This document shows, piece by piece, positions 34,990 to 43,615 of a stretch of DNA of 64,000 nucleotides. The DNA is from Enterococcus silesiacus (lineage in GTDB: Bacteria > Bacillota > Bacilli > Lactobacillales > Enterococcaceae). Below the pieces are notes generated by a model. It made no database searches. It had not been told where the DNA came from and was given only the letters and a program-made list of their open reading frames with translations. Positions within the stretch are counted from its first letter, which is position 1; every line of letters begins with the position of its first letter. Position numbers and translations under genes: made by a program. The stretch lies in assembly GCA_001465115.1 (NCBI GenBank), contig CP013614.1, forward strand, positions 3,162,001 through 3,226,000, written 5' to 3'.

Positions 34990-35697
34990 ATGACAAATCA
35001 AAAAAAACAAAAACGACCTGTTCGTCAAGTCAAAGATGACTCCTTCCAGCCTAAAAAAAAGCGGCGCAAGCCAGCAACGAAAAAAAAGAGCGCAACAAAT
35101 TCTGCGGGTGTCTCTAAAAAAAGACAAACCCAACAGAAGAAGCGAAGAAAGCAAAAAAAATACAAGCGAATGCTAACAGAGCTGATTTTAACTGTGCTGA
35201 TTTCTAGTGTGCTACTGTTGCTGATCAGCTTTTTGACGATTTCTTTGCCAAGGGTGGAAGGTTATTCTATGATGCCGACATTAGAAGATCACGATAGAGT
35301 ATTTGTGAATAAATTAGGGAAGCTAAAACGGTTCAAATTGGTTTATTACAAAGATCCAAAAAGTCAGGCAACGACCATTCGACGGATTATTGGAACACCA
35401 AAAGAATCCTTATATTATAAAGAAGATCGTTTATTCATCAATGATCAAGAGGTTGTTGAACGATTTATTGCTGATCAGATTGCTAAAACTAAGCAGAGTA
35501 ACAGTGTATTTACCAAGGATTTTTCTTTGTCGAAAGATATGGGAGACGATCAAATTCCCGCAGGAAAATATGTTGTTCTGGGCGATAATCGATCGTATGC
35601 AGCGGACAGTCGGATGTTTGGCTATATTGATGAAAAAGATATTATCGGAGTTGTGGAAGCAAGAATCTTTCCAATCCACCGGATGACTCGTTTCTAA
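34990..35697 (+). CDS. Signal peptidase I-like protein with Ser/Arg in place of Ser/Lys (locus 2)
   Basis: A protein of 235 residues. A very basic N-terminus of about 60 residues, TM helix (about 62-86), box B with Ser93 (VEGYSMMPTLED), box D reading TTIRRIIGTPKES where the catalytic Lys is Arg131 and the usual GLPGD is GTPKE, and box E LGDNRSYAADSR. Box D is more degenerate than in the locus 1 paralogue, but the nucleophile Ser and box E are kept. This pattern suggests a maintained, non-standard function rather than simple decay. Confidence 0.86.
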   Translation: MTNQKKQKRPVRQVKDDSFQPKKKRRKPATKKKSATNSAGVSKKRQTQQKKRRKQKKYKRMLTELILTVLISSVLLLLISFLTISLPRVEGYSMMPTLEDHDRVFVNKLGKLKRFKLVYYKDPKSQATTIRRIIGTPKESLYYKEDRLFINDQEVVERFIADQIAKTKQSNSVFTKDFSLSKDMGDDQIPAGKYVVLGDNRSYAADSRMFGYIDEKDIIGVVEARIFPIHRMTRF

Positions 35698-35721
35698 AAA
35701 AGAGAAAGTGAACGTAAATCA

Positions 35722-36318
35722 ATGCAAAAAAAAGTAAAAAAGAACCCGTTAGTTGGGGAAAGTAATCCTAAAAAAAATCGTTCAATCATCAAAGGACTTT
35801 TTTTATTTAGCCTCGTTATTGCCTGCCTTTGGTTTTTGATTTGTGTGAAAACACACCGCATTGATGGGCATTCTATGGAGCCGACGCTAATAAATAATGA
35901 TCGAGTCCTGGTTTTTAAAAAAGTGGCTCCGAAAAAGCGTTCATTAATTACCTTTAGCCCAAAAGACAAACCAAATAGCATGTATGTTAAGCGAGTGATT
36001 GGAATGCCAGGAGACAAAATTCAGCTAGAGCAAACATCATTGACAATCTTTTCTGCCAAGAATGAGAAGCAAAAGAAAGTAGCTTTATTTGAAGGCGATC
36101 AGCCTGATGGAACAACTACGATAGCGCTATCTGCAGAAGTCGCAAGATTAGTTGAGCATTTAACTGAAATTCCAGAAAATAAATATTTTGTTTTAGGTGA
36201 TAATCGAAAAAAATCTAGAGATAGCCGCCAATTAGGACTGATCGATCGGTCGCAGATCGAAGGTGTTGTGAAGTATCGCTACTACCCGATATCAACACTA
36301 GGTTGTATAGATGAATAA
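35722..36318 (+). CDS. Signal peptidase I with intact Ser/Lys dyad (locus 2)
   Basis: A protein of 198 residues. Short basic N-terminus, TM helix (about 22-42), catalytic Ser51 (IDGHSMEPTL), catalytic Lys90 (MYVKRVIGMPGD) and box E LGDNRKKSRDSR. Shorter at the N-terminus than the locus 1 enzyme. Its last codons overlap the first possible ATG of the next gene (36311) by eight bases. Confidence 0.92.
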   Translation: MQKKVKKNPLVGESNPKKNRSIIKGLFLFSLVIACLWFLICVKTHRIDGHSMEPTLINNDRVLVFKKVAPKKRSLITFSPKDKPNSMYVKRVIGMPGDKIQLEQTSLTIFSAKNEKQKKVALFEGDQPDGTTTIALSAEVARLVEHLTEIPENKYFVLGDNRKKSRDSRQLGLIDRSQIEGVVKYRYYPISTLGCIDE

Positions 36319-36343
36319 ATCACAGAAATTAGTGAGGAGAACT

Positions 36344-38956
36344 ATGAAGAAAATCAAAGCGTTTATACAGGTGAATTACTTAGCAGTATTGGCAAGTTTT
36401 TTTCTGCCAATACTTATTTTGGCATTTGCGTACTATCAACAGGGAATCTATTATGGCAGTGAGACAACGCTGTTAGCCAGTGATGCATTTGCCCAGTTTT
36501 CCAATTTTTATGCCAGCTTTAATAATATGCTACATGGAAAGCAAGATGCTTTATACACATGGTACGGTTCTTTGGGATTAAATTACTGGGCCTTAATGAG
36601 TTATTATTTAAATGGAATTTTTACCCCGATTGTCTTTTTCTTTGACAACTTACATATACCCGACGCCATGTATGTGATTACTTTACTAAAGTTTGGCTGT
36701 ATGGGACTTAGTTTTTGGACATTTACTTATTTTACTTTCAAGTTGCCTCAATGGGTAAAAATTGGCATGAGCATCAGCTATGCTTTGATGAGTTACGGGA
36801 TTGCTTATTCACCGATGATCATGTGGTTGGATGCACTGGTGTATCTACCGTTAGTGATTCTAGGCATTCATCGCTTGATGGATGAGAAAAAGCCTGGACT
36901 GTTGTTTATCAGCTATCTCTTGTTGTTTTTATCTAATTTTTATATGGCATTTATGGTAGGCGTATTTACTTTTTTATATTTTTTCGCCAAATTATGCACA
37001 AATTGGGTCAAATACAAAAAAACAATTGGGTTTTATCTGATCACTTCATTGCTTGCAGGTGGCGCTTCGATGATCACGATTTTACCGACAATTTTTGATT
37101 TGAGTAATAACGGAGAAAAATTAACGGAAATGACACGCTTATTGACGCCGGATACTGGTCCTTGGGATATGATCACCAAGAGTATGAGCCTGGTTTATGA
37201 CACCTCTAAATATGAAGCCGCGCCATTTATCTATGCAGGTCTGGTACCGTTAATCTTCTGTCTGTTTTATTTTGTCACTAAAAAAACTGCTTTACGGGAC
37301 AAACTTATTTATGGAAGTTTAGGCTTGTTGCTGGTGGTTAGTGTGTATATTCAGCCATTGAATTTATTCTGGCATGGACTGCATTCACCAAATATGTTTC
37401 TGTTTAGATTTAGCTTTTTGGTTTCATTTTTCATTTTGCTTTTTGCAGGTTATGGTCTGGAGAAAATGGAAAAACAAGAATTGAATCAGCTTGTCAATAT
37501 CGGAATTGTTTTATTGGGTGTATTCATCAGTGCGTATTTATTTTCTAATAAAAAAAGATATGACTATCTTACAAGAGAGTCATTGGTCGTTTCGGTCGTT
37601 TTTCTGTTGTTATATGTAGGATTGGCTTTTGTATATTATCACAATCGCTATCGCAAATTGCTGCCGTTGATCTTTTTGGTGCTGGTCGGAGCGGAGTTAA
37701 CAATGAATACGCAAGCGATGGTCGCAGGAGTTCGCAAGGATTGGAATTATCCAAAGCGGGAATTGTACAGTGAGTATTATCGCGATATCAAGACATTGAC
37801 GGATGAAACGAAGCGAATAACGCCTGATTTTTATAGAATGGCGAATGTCGACCCTATTTCTCATAATGAAAGTTTTAATTATGGGTACAGCGGAGTCTCT
37901 ATGTTTTCATCGATTCGTAATCGGCATTCATCTAGTTACATGAACCAGCTAGGTTTTCGTTCAACTGGGACGAATTTGAACATTGATTACAAAAACAATA
38001 CCTTATTAATGGATTCATTATTAGGAATCAAATTTAACCTAGGAAGACAAGCACCAATGAAGTACGGCTTCACTAAAATTGCGCATCAAGGTGCGTACGA
38101 TTTGTATGAAAATCAGTATGCCTTGCCATTAGGAATGCTAACGGATAAAGAGATTTATCAGAAAGAAGCCTTTCATAATCAAGAAAGTCTGCTTAATCAT
38201 CTGGCTGGAAAAAAACAAGCACTATTTTCTTTCAAAGAACCTAAAGAAATCGCTAAAGAAAATGTGATCGTTCAAAAAGAGGGAGACATTGTTTTTCTAT
38301 CAGAAGAAAAACCGTCTGCTGATAAAAGCATGACCTGGTCTGTTGAGGTACCAGCTGATTCCCAAGCCTATTTGAACTTACTTGTAGAAGATAGCGGAGC
38401 GATGCGGGATGCAGTGGCAGAAGTGACGGTTAACGGGATCAGTCGATCAGCGGATATGCAAAGAACAGGTCAGTATTATAATCTTGGCTACTATGAACAG
38501 GCAGCTACTGTAACAGTAAAAGTGGCCTTTCGTGGTGTTCCTGTTATTAAAATGGCACGTCCAGATACCTTGATCTTAAATACCAAAGTGTTTAAATCCA
38601 CGATCGAAGCAGCGCAAAAAAAGGGTGTTGAGTTTAAAGGCACAGGTAGAAAATTAACGACAGATGTGTCTTTAGAAAAAGAACAGGTTTTATTTACCAC
38701 CATTCCTTACGATAAAGGCTGGAAAGCCTATGTAGATGGAAAAGTAGTCCCAGTTAAAGCCGTAGAAGAAGCCTTTTTAGCGATGCACATACCAGCGGGT
38801 AAGCATCAGGTAGAACTGGTCTTTTTACCACAAGGCTTTGTTTTAGGCGCCAGCTTATTCATTAGCTGTATTGCGTTATTTTCTCTATTTTTCTGGTATA
38901 CAAGGAAGAATAGAGTGTTGAATAGAGAGGAACATTTAGATGAAAACAATGTATAA
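36344..38956 (+). CDS. YfhO-family polytopic membrane protein (GT-C-like, locus 2)
   Basis: About 870 residues with the same topology as the locus 1 copy. First external loop LLASDAFAQFSNFYAS with YTWYGSLGLNYWA; middle landmark LLAGGASMITILPTIFDLSNNGE, shared almost exactly with locus 1; end block TTIPYDKGWKAYVDGKVV. The open frame starts at 36311, but GAGGAGAACT-ATG at 36344 is the better start and aligns with the other copy. The 3' end overlaps the following lipoprotein gene by 17 bases, so they are coupled. Probably a glycosyltransferase or lipid-linked sugar acceptor protein; no CsbB-like partner is in the window. Confidence 0.87.
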   Translation: MKKIKAFIQVNYLAVLASFFLPILILAFAYYQQGIYYGSETTLLASDAFAQFSNFYASFNNMLHGKQDALYTWYGSLGLNYWALMSYYLNGIFTPIVFFFDNLHIPDAMYVITLLKFGCMGLSFWTFTYFTFKLPQWVKIGMSISYALMSYGIAYSPMIMWLDALVYLPLVILGIHRLMDEKKPGLLFISYLLLFLSNFYMAFMVGVFTFLYFFAKLCTNWVKYKKTIGFYLITSLLAGGASMITILPTIFDLSNNGEKLTEMTRLLTPDTGPWDMITKSMSLVYDTSKYEAAPFIYAGLVPLIFCLFYFVTKKTALRDKLIYGSLGLLLVVSVYIQPLNLFWHGLHSPNMFLFRFSFLVSFFILLFAGYGLEKMEKQELNQLVNIGIVLLGVFISAYLFSNKKRYDYLTRESLVVSVVFLLLYVGLAFVYYHNRYRKLLPLIFLVLVGAELTMNTQAMVAGVRKDWNYPKRELYSEYYRDIKTLTDETKRITPDFYRMANVDPISHNESFNYGYSGVSMFSSIRNRHSSSYMNQLGFRSTGTNLNIDYKNNTLLMDSLLGIKFNLGRQAPMKYGFTKIAHQGAYDLYENQYALPLGMLTDKEIYQKEAFHNQESLLNHLAGKKQALFSFKEPKEIAKENVIVQKEGDIVFLSEEKPSADKSMTWSVEVPADSQAYLNLLVEDSGAMRDAVAEVTVNGISRSADMQRTGQYYNLGYYEQAATVTVKVAFRGVPVIKMARPDTLILNTKVFKSTIEAAQKKGVEFKGTGRKLTTDVSLEKEQVLFTTIPYDKGWKAYVDGKVVPVKAVEEAFLAMHIPAGKHQVELVFLPQGFVLGASLFISCIALFSLFFWYTRKNRVLNREEHLDENNV

Positions 38957-39917
38957 AAAAATATTTTTTGTTGCTCTGTTTTTAGTTTTATTGACGGGCT
39001 GTTCAGATGGACTATCTAAAGATAAGGCAGTTTTTTCAGGCCAAGGTGTTAGCTATGCCTTTCGATTGCCTGCTACTTGGAAAGAAAGTAGCAATGTTCA
39101 GGAAACGTATAATCGTCAAGCAGTCTATGGTGCTGAAGACACTAAAAGTAATTCCCATTTGTTTGTTTTAACGTATTTGAAAAAAGAAGTAAATCGGGAT
39201 GATTTTGCTAAAAAGACCAGACTTGAATTACAAAAAAGATACAACTATAAAGAGCTATCTGGCGTTTACATGAAAGAATACGAAATTAATCACCATAAAG
39301 CCATCAAATATACTTTAAATACGAAATTTAAAGAAAAAGACGTGTGGGCCCACTTTTATTATGTGGAAACGGAGCACGGTTTTGTGGAAATGATTTTTTA
39401 TTCGGCAAATGACGGAGAGTATAAAAAAAGATCAGAGATCATCGATGCCAGCGTAGAAACGTTAGTAGAAACAGAAGCTAAAACAGCCGATTCAACAGTA
39501 GGAGAATCTGGGGTAGAAGATGAGCAAGGCGATACGATTGAAGTTAAAAATGAGCGAATGACGATTGTGATCGATGGTGTAATGAAGTTACCTGATGGCG
39601 ATAAAAAATCACTGTTGATCATTCGTGCCCAAGTGACTAATAACGGGGATGCGCCATTGACTCCAAATGATTGCCAACAACTAATAAAAGCGACACAAAA
39701 AGAAAAGGTCTTAGCTCAAGGAACGATTTCAGAAGAAAATCCTGAATTAGATGTAAAAGGTTTGGTGAAAAATGGCACGAAATCAATTAATAAAGGTGAA
39801 ACGATTGAGGCGGCACTAGTGTATGAATTAAGCACAGATGATCAACAAGTACTATTGAATTTTTCTAAAGAGGAATTTAAAGATCAGCCAGCTCGCATGA
39901 TCAATTTATCAGAATGA
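38940..39917 (+). CDS. Lipoprotein with PsbP/Mog1-like N-domain and DUF5067-like C-domain (locus 2)
   Basis: A protein of 325 residues. Signal peptide with lipobox LLTGC (Cys about residue 21). First domain SYAFRLPATWKESS... to VEMIFYSAND, acidic linker, then a beta-rich domain (MTIVIDGVMKLPDGDKKSLLIIRAQV). Same organisation as the locus 1 lipoprotein at 25086. It starts within the end of the YfhO gene with GAGAGGAAC upstream of ATG 38940. Confidence 0.78.
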   Translation: MKTMYKKIFFVALFLVLLTGCSDGLSKDKAVFSGQGVSYAFRLPATWKESSNVQETYNRQAVYGAEDTKSNSHLFVLTYLKKEVNRDDFAKKTRLELQKRYNYKELSGVYMKEYEINHHKAIKYTLNTKFKEKDVWAHFYYVETEHGFVEMIFYSANDGEYKKRSEIIDASVETLVETEAKTADSTVGESGVEDEQGDTIEVKNERMTIVIDGVMKLPDGDKKSLLIIRAQVTNNGDAPLTPNDCQQLIKATQKEKVLAQGTISEENPELDVKGLVKNGTKSINKGETIEAALVYELSTDDQQVLLNFSKEEFKDQPARMINLSE

Positions 39918-39937
39918 TGATTAGAAAGGAATAATCA

Positions 39938-40675
39938 ATGAAAAAAATAATACGGATAGTCTCAGCCTTCCTGTTGCTTCTGGCGTTAAGCGGCTGTGCG
40001 GCATCGAATGGGCATGACACGTTGAATGCCAAAGATAAACCTTTGACTTGGCAAGGAAAAAAAGAAAAACCGTTTGGAAAATTTGAATACAGAAAATTAG
40101 ATGAAGCAGAGGCTAAAAAATTATTAGAAGATAAGTTTTTAGTAGAGCTGCCACAGTATTATGAAGATATCAATATTGTGTTTAACAAGCATTTTGAAAC
40201 GGAAGCTAGTAAGCTAGAACCCGTTGAGTATTCCATTACAGCAAATGGGGAGAGCCTTTATTTTAGAGCAATCAACAAATATTCTCAAAATGAAGAGTTA
40301 AAATTATTTACGTATATCGATTTTGAGTATCAGTTTGATCAAGAGAAAAAGCAAGCAACCTTAAAAAATCAGACAATAACAATTGCAAACCCAACGCAAG
40401 AAGGACAGCTTCCTAAAAATGATTTTGAGGAAACCGTCAAAGATTTGAGCAGTTTAATGAATATGAATATAAGGAAAAATTTAGAAGACCTGCAGACGTT
40501 GATGGACAAAGAGAAAGGGAAGCTTGGCGACGCTGTTTTACAAGTATATGAAAATACCAAGGATGCCAAAGCGGCCAATGAATTGCAAAAGTCAATTGCA
40601 GTAGAGTTAAACGAGCAAGAGCATATTATACAGACATTTTTCTATATTACAGATACGATCGATGAGGATCAGTAA
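39938..40675 (+). CDS. Lipoprotein of unknown function (locus 2)
   Basis: A protein of 245 residues, paralogue of the gene at 26042. Signal peptide with lipobox LALSGC (Cys about residue 21). It opens with LTWQGKKEKPFGKFEYRKL and has alternating charged helices and strands; no known family recognised. RBS AGAAAGGAA precedes ATG 39938. The next gene follows after 13 bases. Confidence 0.77.
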   Translation: MKKIIRIVSAFLLLLALSGCAASNGHDTLNAKDKPLTWQGKKEKPFGKFEYRKLDEAEAKKLLEDKFLVELPQYYEDINIVFNKHFETEASKLEPVEYSITANGESLYFRAINKYSQNEELKLFTYIDFEYQFDQEKKQATLKNQTITIANPTQEGQLPKNDFEETVKDLSSLMNMNIRKNLEDLQTLMDKEKGKLGDAVLQVYENTKDAKAANELQKSIAVELNEQEHIIQTFFYITDTIDEDQ

Positions 40676-40688
40676 GAAGGGGAAGTAG

Positions 40689-42392
40689 ATGAATAAATTC
40701 AAAAACATTCGACAGAATAAACCAATTTTTTTTCTATTACTATATAGTCTGTTTCTGATCTTGAGTATTGGTAGTATTTATTGGTCATTGATCCATCGTC
40801 AGCAGTTATTTTTAGGTGATGATATTCAGTTTCATTTGGGACGGATTGAAGGATTGAAATTGTCTATCTTTAATGGCGATTTCTTTCCTAAGATCAATTA
40901 TTTTTTCTTAAATGGAATGGGGTATGCTTCAAATATTTTTTATCCAGATTTATTGTTATATCCGGCCGCTTTATTAAGGCTTGCGGGGGTATCTATTGCT
41001 CAATCGTATATTATTTATCTGATCGGGATCAATTTTTTAACGTTTGTCATCAGCTATCATGCGTTTTATTTCTGGCGTAAGAGCCCAGCGAAAAGTCTGA
41101 TGTTCTCACTCTTATACACGTTAGCTTCGTATCGTTTAAGTGATGTGATTTTTCGAGCAGCTTTAGGTGAAATTTTAGCCTTGATGGTACTGCCGATCGC
41201 ATTTGTCGGATTATTAAAAATTGTTGATGGAGAATATCGGCAGTTTTACTGGTTGACGATTGGGATGGCCTTGCTCTTTGCGAGTCATTTGATCACGGCA
41301 TTTATCTTCTGTTTGTTTATTGTGGTATTTTTGCTGCTGAATTGGCGTAAGCTAGTTCAAGAAAAACAAAGAGTCGTATTTTTGGCTATTGCAACAGTGA
41401 GCACGGTGGGGCTAGTCGCGCTGTACTTATTTCCTATGCTGGAGCAACTCCAATTCCAAAAGCTAGCTGTTCAAACAGATCAGATGTTTTATTTGGAAAA
41501 AACAGCCCAATCTTTTTCTTATTATTTGAAAAATGCCTGGAACAATCTTGGATTTAATAACGTGGGTCTATTGCTCTTGGTTATGATGGTTCTTTTCATA
41601 GTCAGAATAAAGAATATTTCCAAGTTAGGGAAACAGCTGTTGTTTAGTAGCGTGCTCTTTTTATTTTTGGCGACTAATTATTTTCCGTATCGTTATTTCA
41701 ATCAAACCTTGTTGAACACTATTCAGTTTCCTTGGCGTTTTTTTACAATAGTAACCTTATGTATGTGTTGGTTAGTCAGTGACCAGCTGGATGTTTTGCT
41801 TCCACAAAAAAAATGGGTTCAACGAATGACTCTGCCTTTAATTGGACTAGTGCTGATTGTTTCCAGTCTTTTTTATCAGTCAGGCTTAAAAACGACGGTC
41901 TTGGAAAAAGAGCGAATAGTTCCCTATTCATTCTTCTCTGAATTAAATCCAGAAGTCTTGGGTTATGGCCGTGAATATTTGCCCAGTGGGTTTAAATATA
42001 TGATGGATCCTCATGGCTTGATCATTGAACCGCCGACGACTAAGGTAAGTAATCTGAGCCGGACTTACAATGTAATGACTTTGGATTTTCAAGAAGCTGA
42101 AAAAACCAGACTACTCTTTCCAATTATTTATTATAAAGGGTACCAAGTAGAAGTAGAAGGTCAGGCCACGGTCAGTAAAATCAACAAAAGCACGATTCCA
42201 TATGGCTTTTGTGAAGTTGAGGTGACGGGAACGGGGCGTCTAACTTTTTGGTATGAAGGAACACTGGTGCAAAAAATTTCTGCAGGAGTCTCCTTGATTT
42301 CAGCCGTGCTCTTATTGTGTTATATCCTCCTGACAAATGGAAATAACACAGAGTGGAAAAAAATTAAAGCGCGAATCAAGACAAAGGACTAG
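40689..42392 (+). CDS. Polytopic membrane protein resembling PTPS-related (PF10131) proteins; locus 2 only
   Basis: A protein of 567 residues with roughly eleven TM helices, a short extracytoplasmic C-terminal domain and a final TM helix. The first external loop contains FLGDDIQFHLGRIEGLK and FFPKINYFFLNGMGYASN, a pattern I associate with the membrane family annotated as 6-pyruvoyl-tetrahydropterin synthase-related, which is GT-C-like. It has the same general design as YfhO: an acidic pair in loop 1 and a sugar-binding-like C-terminal beta domain (KGYQVEVEGQATVSKI). No counterpart in locus 1. GGGGAAGTAG precedes ATG 40689. Confidence 0.75.
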   Translation: MNKFKNIRQNKPIFFLLLYSLFLILSIGSIYWSLIHRQQLFLGDDIQFHLGRIEGLKLSIFNGDFFPKINYFFLNGMGYASNIFYPDLLLYPAALLRLAGVSIAQSYIIYLIGINFLTFVISYHAFYFWRKSPAKSLMFSLLYTLASYRLSDVIFRAALGEILALMVLPIAFVGLLKIVDGEYRQFYWLTIGMALLFASHLITAFIFCLFIVVFLLLNWRKLVQEKQRVVFLAIATVSTVGLVALYLFPMLEQLQFQKLAVQTDQMFYLEKTAQSFSYYLKNAWNNLGFNNVGLLLLVMMVLFIVRIKNISKLGKQLLFSSVLFLFLATNYFPYRYFNQTLLNTIQFPWRFFTIVTLCMCWLVSDQLDVLLPQKKWVQRMTLPLIGLVLIVSSLFYQSGLKTTVLEKERIVPYSFFSELNPEVLGYGREYLPSGFKYMMDPHGLIIEPPTTKVSNLSRTYNVMTLDFQEAEKTRLLFPIIYYKGYQVEVEGQATVSKINKSTIPYGFCEVEVTGTGRLTFWYEGTLVQKISAGVSLISAVLLLCYILLTNGNNTEWKKIKARIKTKD

Positions 42393-42513
42393 AAAAATCT
42401 CAGACTATAGATGGATGTATCTCTCAAGAATAAAAAGTACAATGAAACAGTAGAGAAATGACAAAGAGGAACAGCCACTAAATAAAAGTCGAAAGAGATT
42501 GGGGAAATGAATC

Positions 42514-42735
42514 ATGAAGCGTTTATATAAAACAGTAGTATTTGAGATGAGTTTGTATTATGGGTTACTGGCGATCGTTCTGCCATTGATTTATGCTGTG
42601 ACCTATCATATATCATTTATGTCCGTATTTAACTTAGAATGGCTTGCTGTGACGTTATTTATATACCCAATCGTGCTAGTTATATCAATGATTCGTTATG
42701 GCTATTATCGAGTAAGAAAAACGAGTCACTTTTAA
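42514..42735 (+). CDS. Small two-TM membrane protein
   Basis: A protein of 73 residues with two hydrophobic segments (about 10-32 and 43-62) and a basic C-terminus (RYGYYRVRKTSHF). No family recognised. A plausible ribosome site (GAGATTGGGG) lies upstream and a strong terminator follows at once, which supports a real gene. It stands 121 bases after the PTPS-like gene and closes locus 2. Confidence 0.6.
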   Translation: MKRLYKTVVFEMSLYYGLLAIVLPLIYAVTYHISFMSVFNLEWLAVTLFIYPIVLVISMIRYGYYRVRKTSHF

Positions 42736-42741
42736 TCGAAA

Positions 42742-42788
42742 AGGATCAGAACATTCAACTAAAAAGGAATGTTCTGATCCTTTTTTTA
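42742..42788 (+). terminator. Terminator closing WxL locus 2
   Basis: A 15-base stem AGGATCAGAACATTC (42742-42756) with its complement (42767-42781), followed by a run of T. Confidence 0.93.
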
Positions 42789-43063
42789 CTGTTTATAAAG
42801 GGTCATTATTTGTAATTTGCGAACGGGTGCTATAATCATTCGAGAATGCGTTTATATACGTATTTTAATAAAAAACGTATATATATAATTAAAATGTGAT
42901 TTAAACGGTTTTTTCATTGTTGTTACACACTTTCATTTAATTTTTTTTCGTTTTAAATTATTCGAAATAGTTATCAGTATTGTAAACTTAATAAAATGTA
43001 AAAAATATGGTGATTCCACCAATTTTATTTGTTATTATTAGGGAGGAAAAAGGAGGTGAAATA
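42789..43063 (+). other. Regulatory region with an AT palindrome upstream of a secreted protein gene
   Basis: It contains TATATACGTATTTT and AAAAACGTATATATA as an imperfect palindrome at about 42852-42885, then long T and A tracts. A possible promoter lies near 42990. No gene other than the following one is seen. Confidence 0.45.
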
Positions 43064-43495
43064 ATGAAAAAATTTGTTGTTATTTTAGGTTTAGTTTCTC
43101 TTTTTGGTTTAGGTAATTTAGCTTTATTACCAAGTCAAGCACAAGCTGCTGTGACTGTTTCTGAAACTGTTCCTGCTCAACGTGGTCAATATTTTTCTGC
43201 AAATGACGTGAAAAATAGTAGAGCAATTAATTCCGAATTAGCGTTATTAAAACTAACTAAAAAGAATGCTAACTTTGATTTAGTTGTCGGTGAAGTTGAC
43301 TTCTTTGGCGGAACTGGTTTTAAAAATTTTGAAAAAGCTGAGTTAGAAGCAGTTGTTATGCCTGGAATCCCTGGATATACAGGATACTACACTGTGGAAA
43401 ATTACAAAGTTTCAAAAGGAAAATGGTTCATGTTTGCTTATGTAGACAAAAAAGGTACGATTAAGGATTACTTCTTCTTAACTCCTGAGAGATAA
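43064..43495 (+). CDS. Small secreted protein of unknown function
   Basis: A protein of 143 residues. Signal peptide MKKFVVILGLVSLFGLG..., cleavage probably at AQAAV. The mature part of about 115 residues is mixed beta/alpha (NFDLVVGEVDFFGG, MPGIPGYTGYYTVENYKV, GKWFMFAYVDKKGTI) and has no Cys, no sorting signal and no TM. The frame opens at 43007, but AAAAAGGAGGTGAAATA-ATG, a near-perfect ribosome site, selects 43064; this suggests high expression. No family recognised. Own promoter region and terminator make it a single-gene unit. Confidence 0.8.
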   Translation: MKKFVVILGLVSLFGLGNLALLPSQAQAAVTVSETVPAQRGQYFSANDVKNSRAINSELALLKLTKKNANFDLVVGEVDFFGGTGFKNFEKAELEAVVMPGIPGYTGYYTVENYKVSKGKWFMFAYVDKKGTIKDYFFLTPER

Positions 43496-43510
43496 GTTGA
43501 ACAAATGCTT

Positions 43511-43550
43511 GGAAGAGTAGTCAGAGCAATCTGATTATTCTTCCTTTTTT
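43511..43550 (+). terminator. Terminator after the small secreted protein gene
   Basis: A 15-base stem: GGAAGAGTAGTCAGA (43511-43525) pairs with TCTGATTATTCTTCC (43530-43544), with a T-run after it. Confidence 0.9.
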
Positions 43551-43564
43551 AGGTATTGACATTG

Positions 43565-43615
43565 AAACGATAGAAGAGCACATCAACTTTGCGCGGATGT
43601 GCTCTTCTATCGTTT
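43565..43615 (-). terminator. Strong hairpin at the 3' end of the sortase gene
   Basis: A 20-base perfect stem (43565-43584 with 43596-43615) that reaches into the sortase stop codon. The T-run is short on both strands. It lies between convergent genes. Confidence 0.7.
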
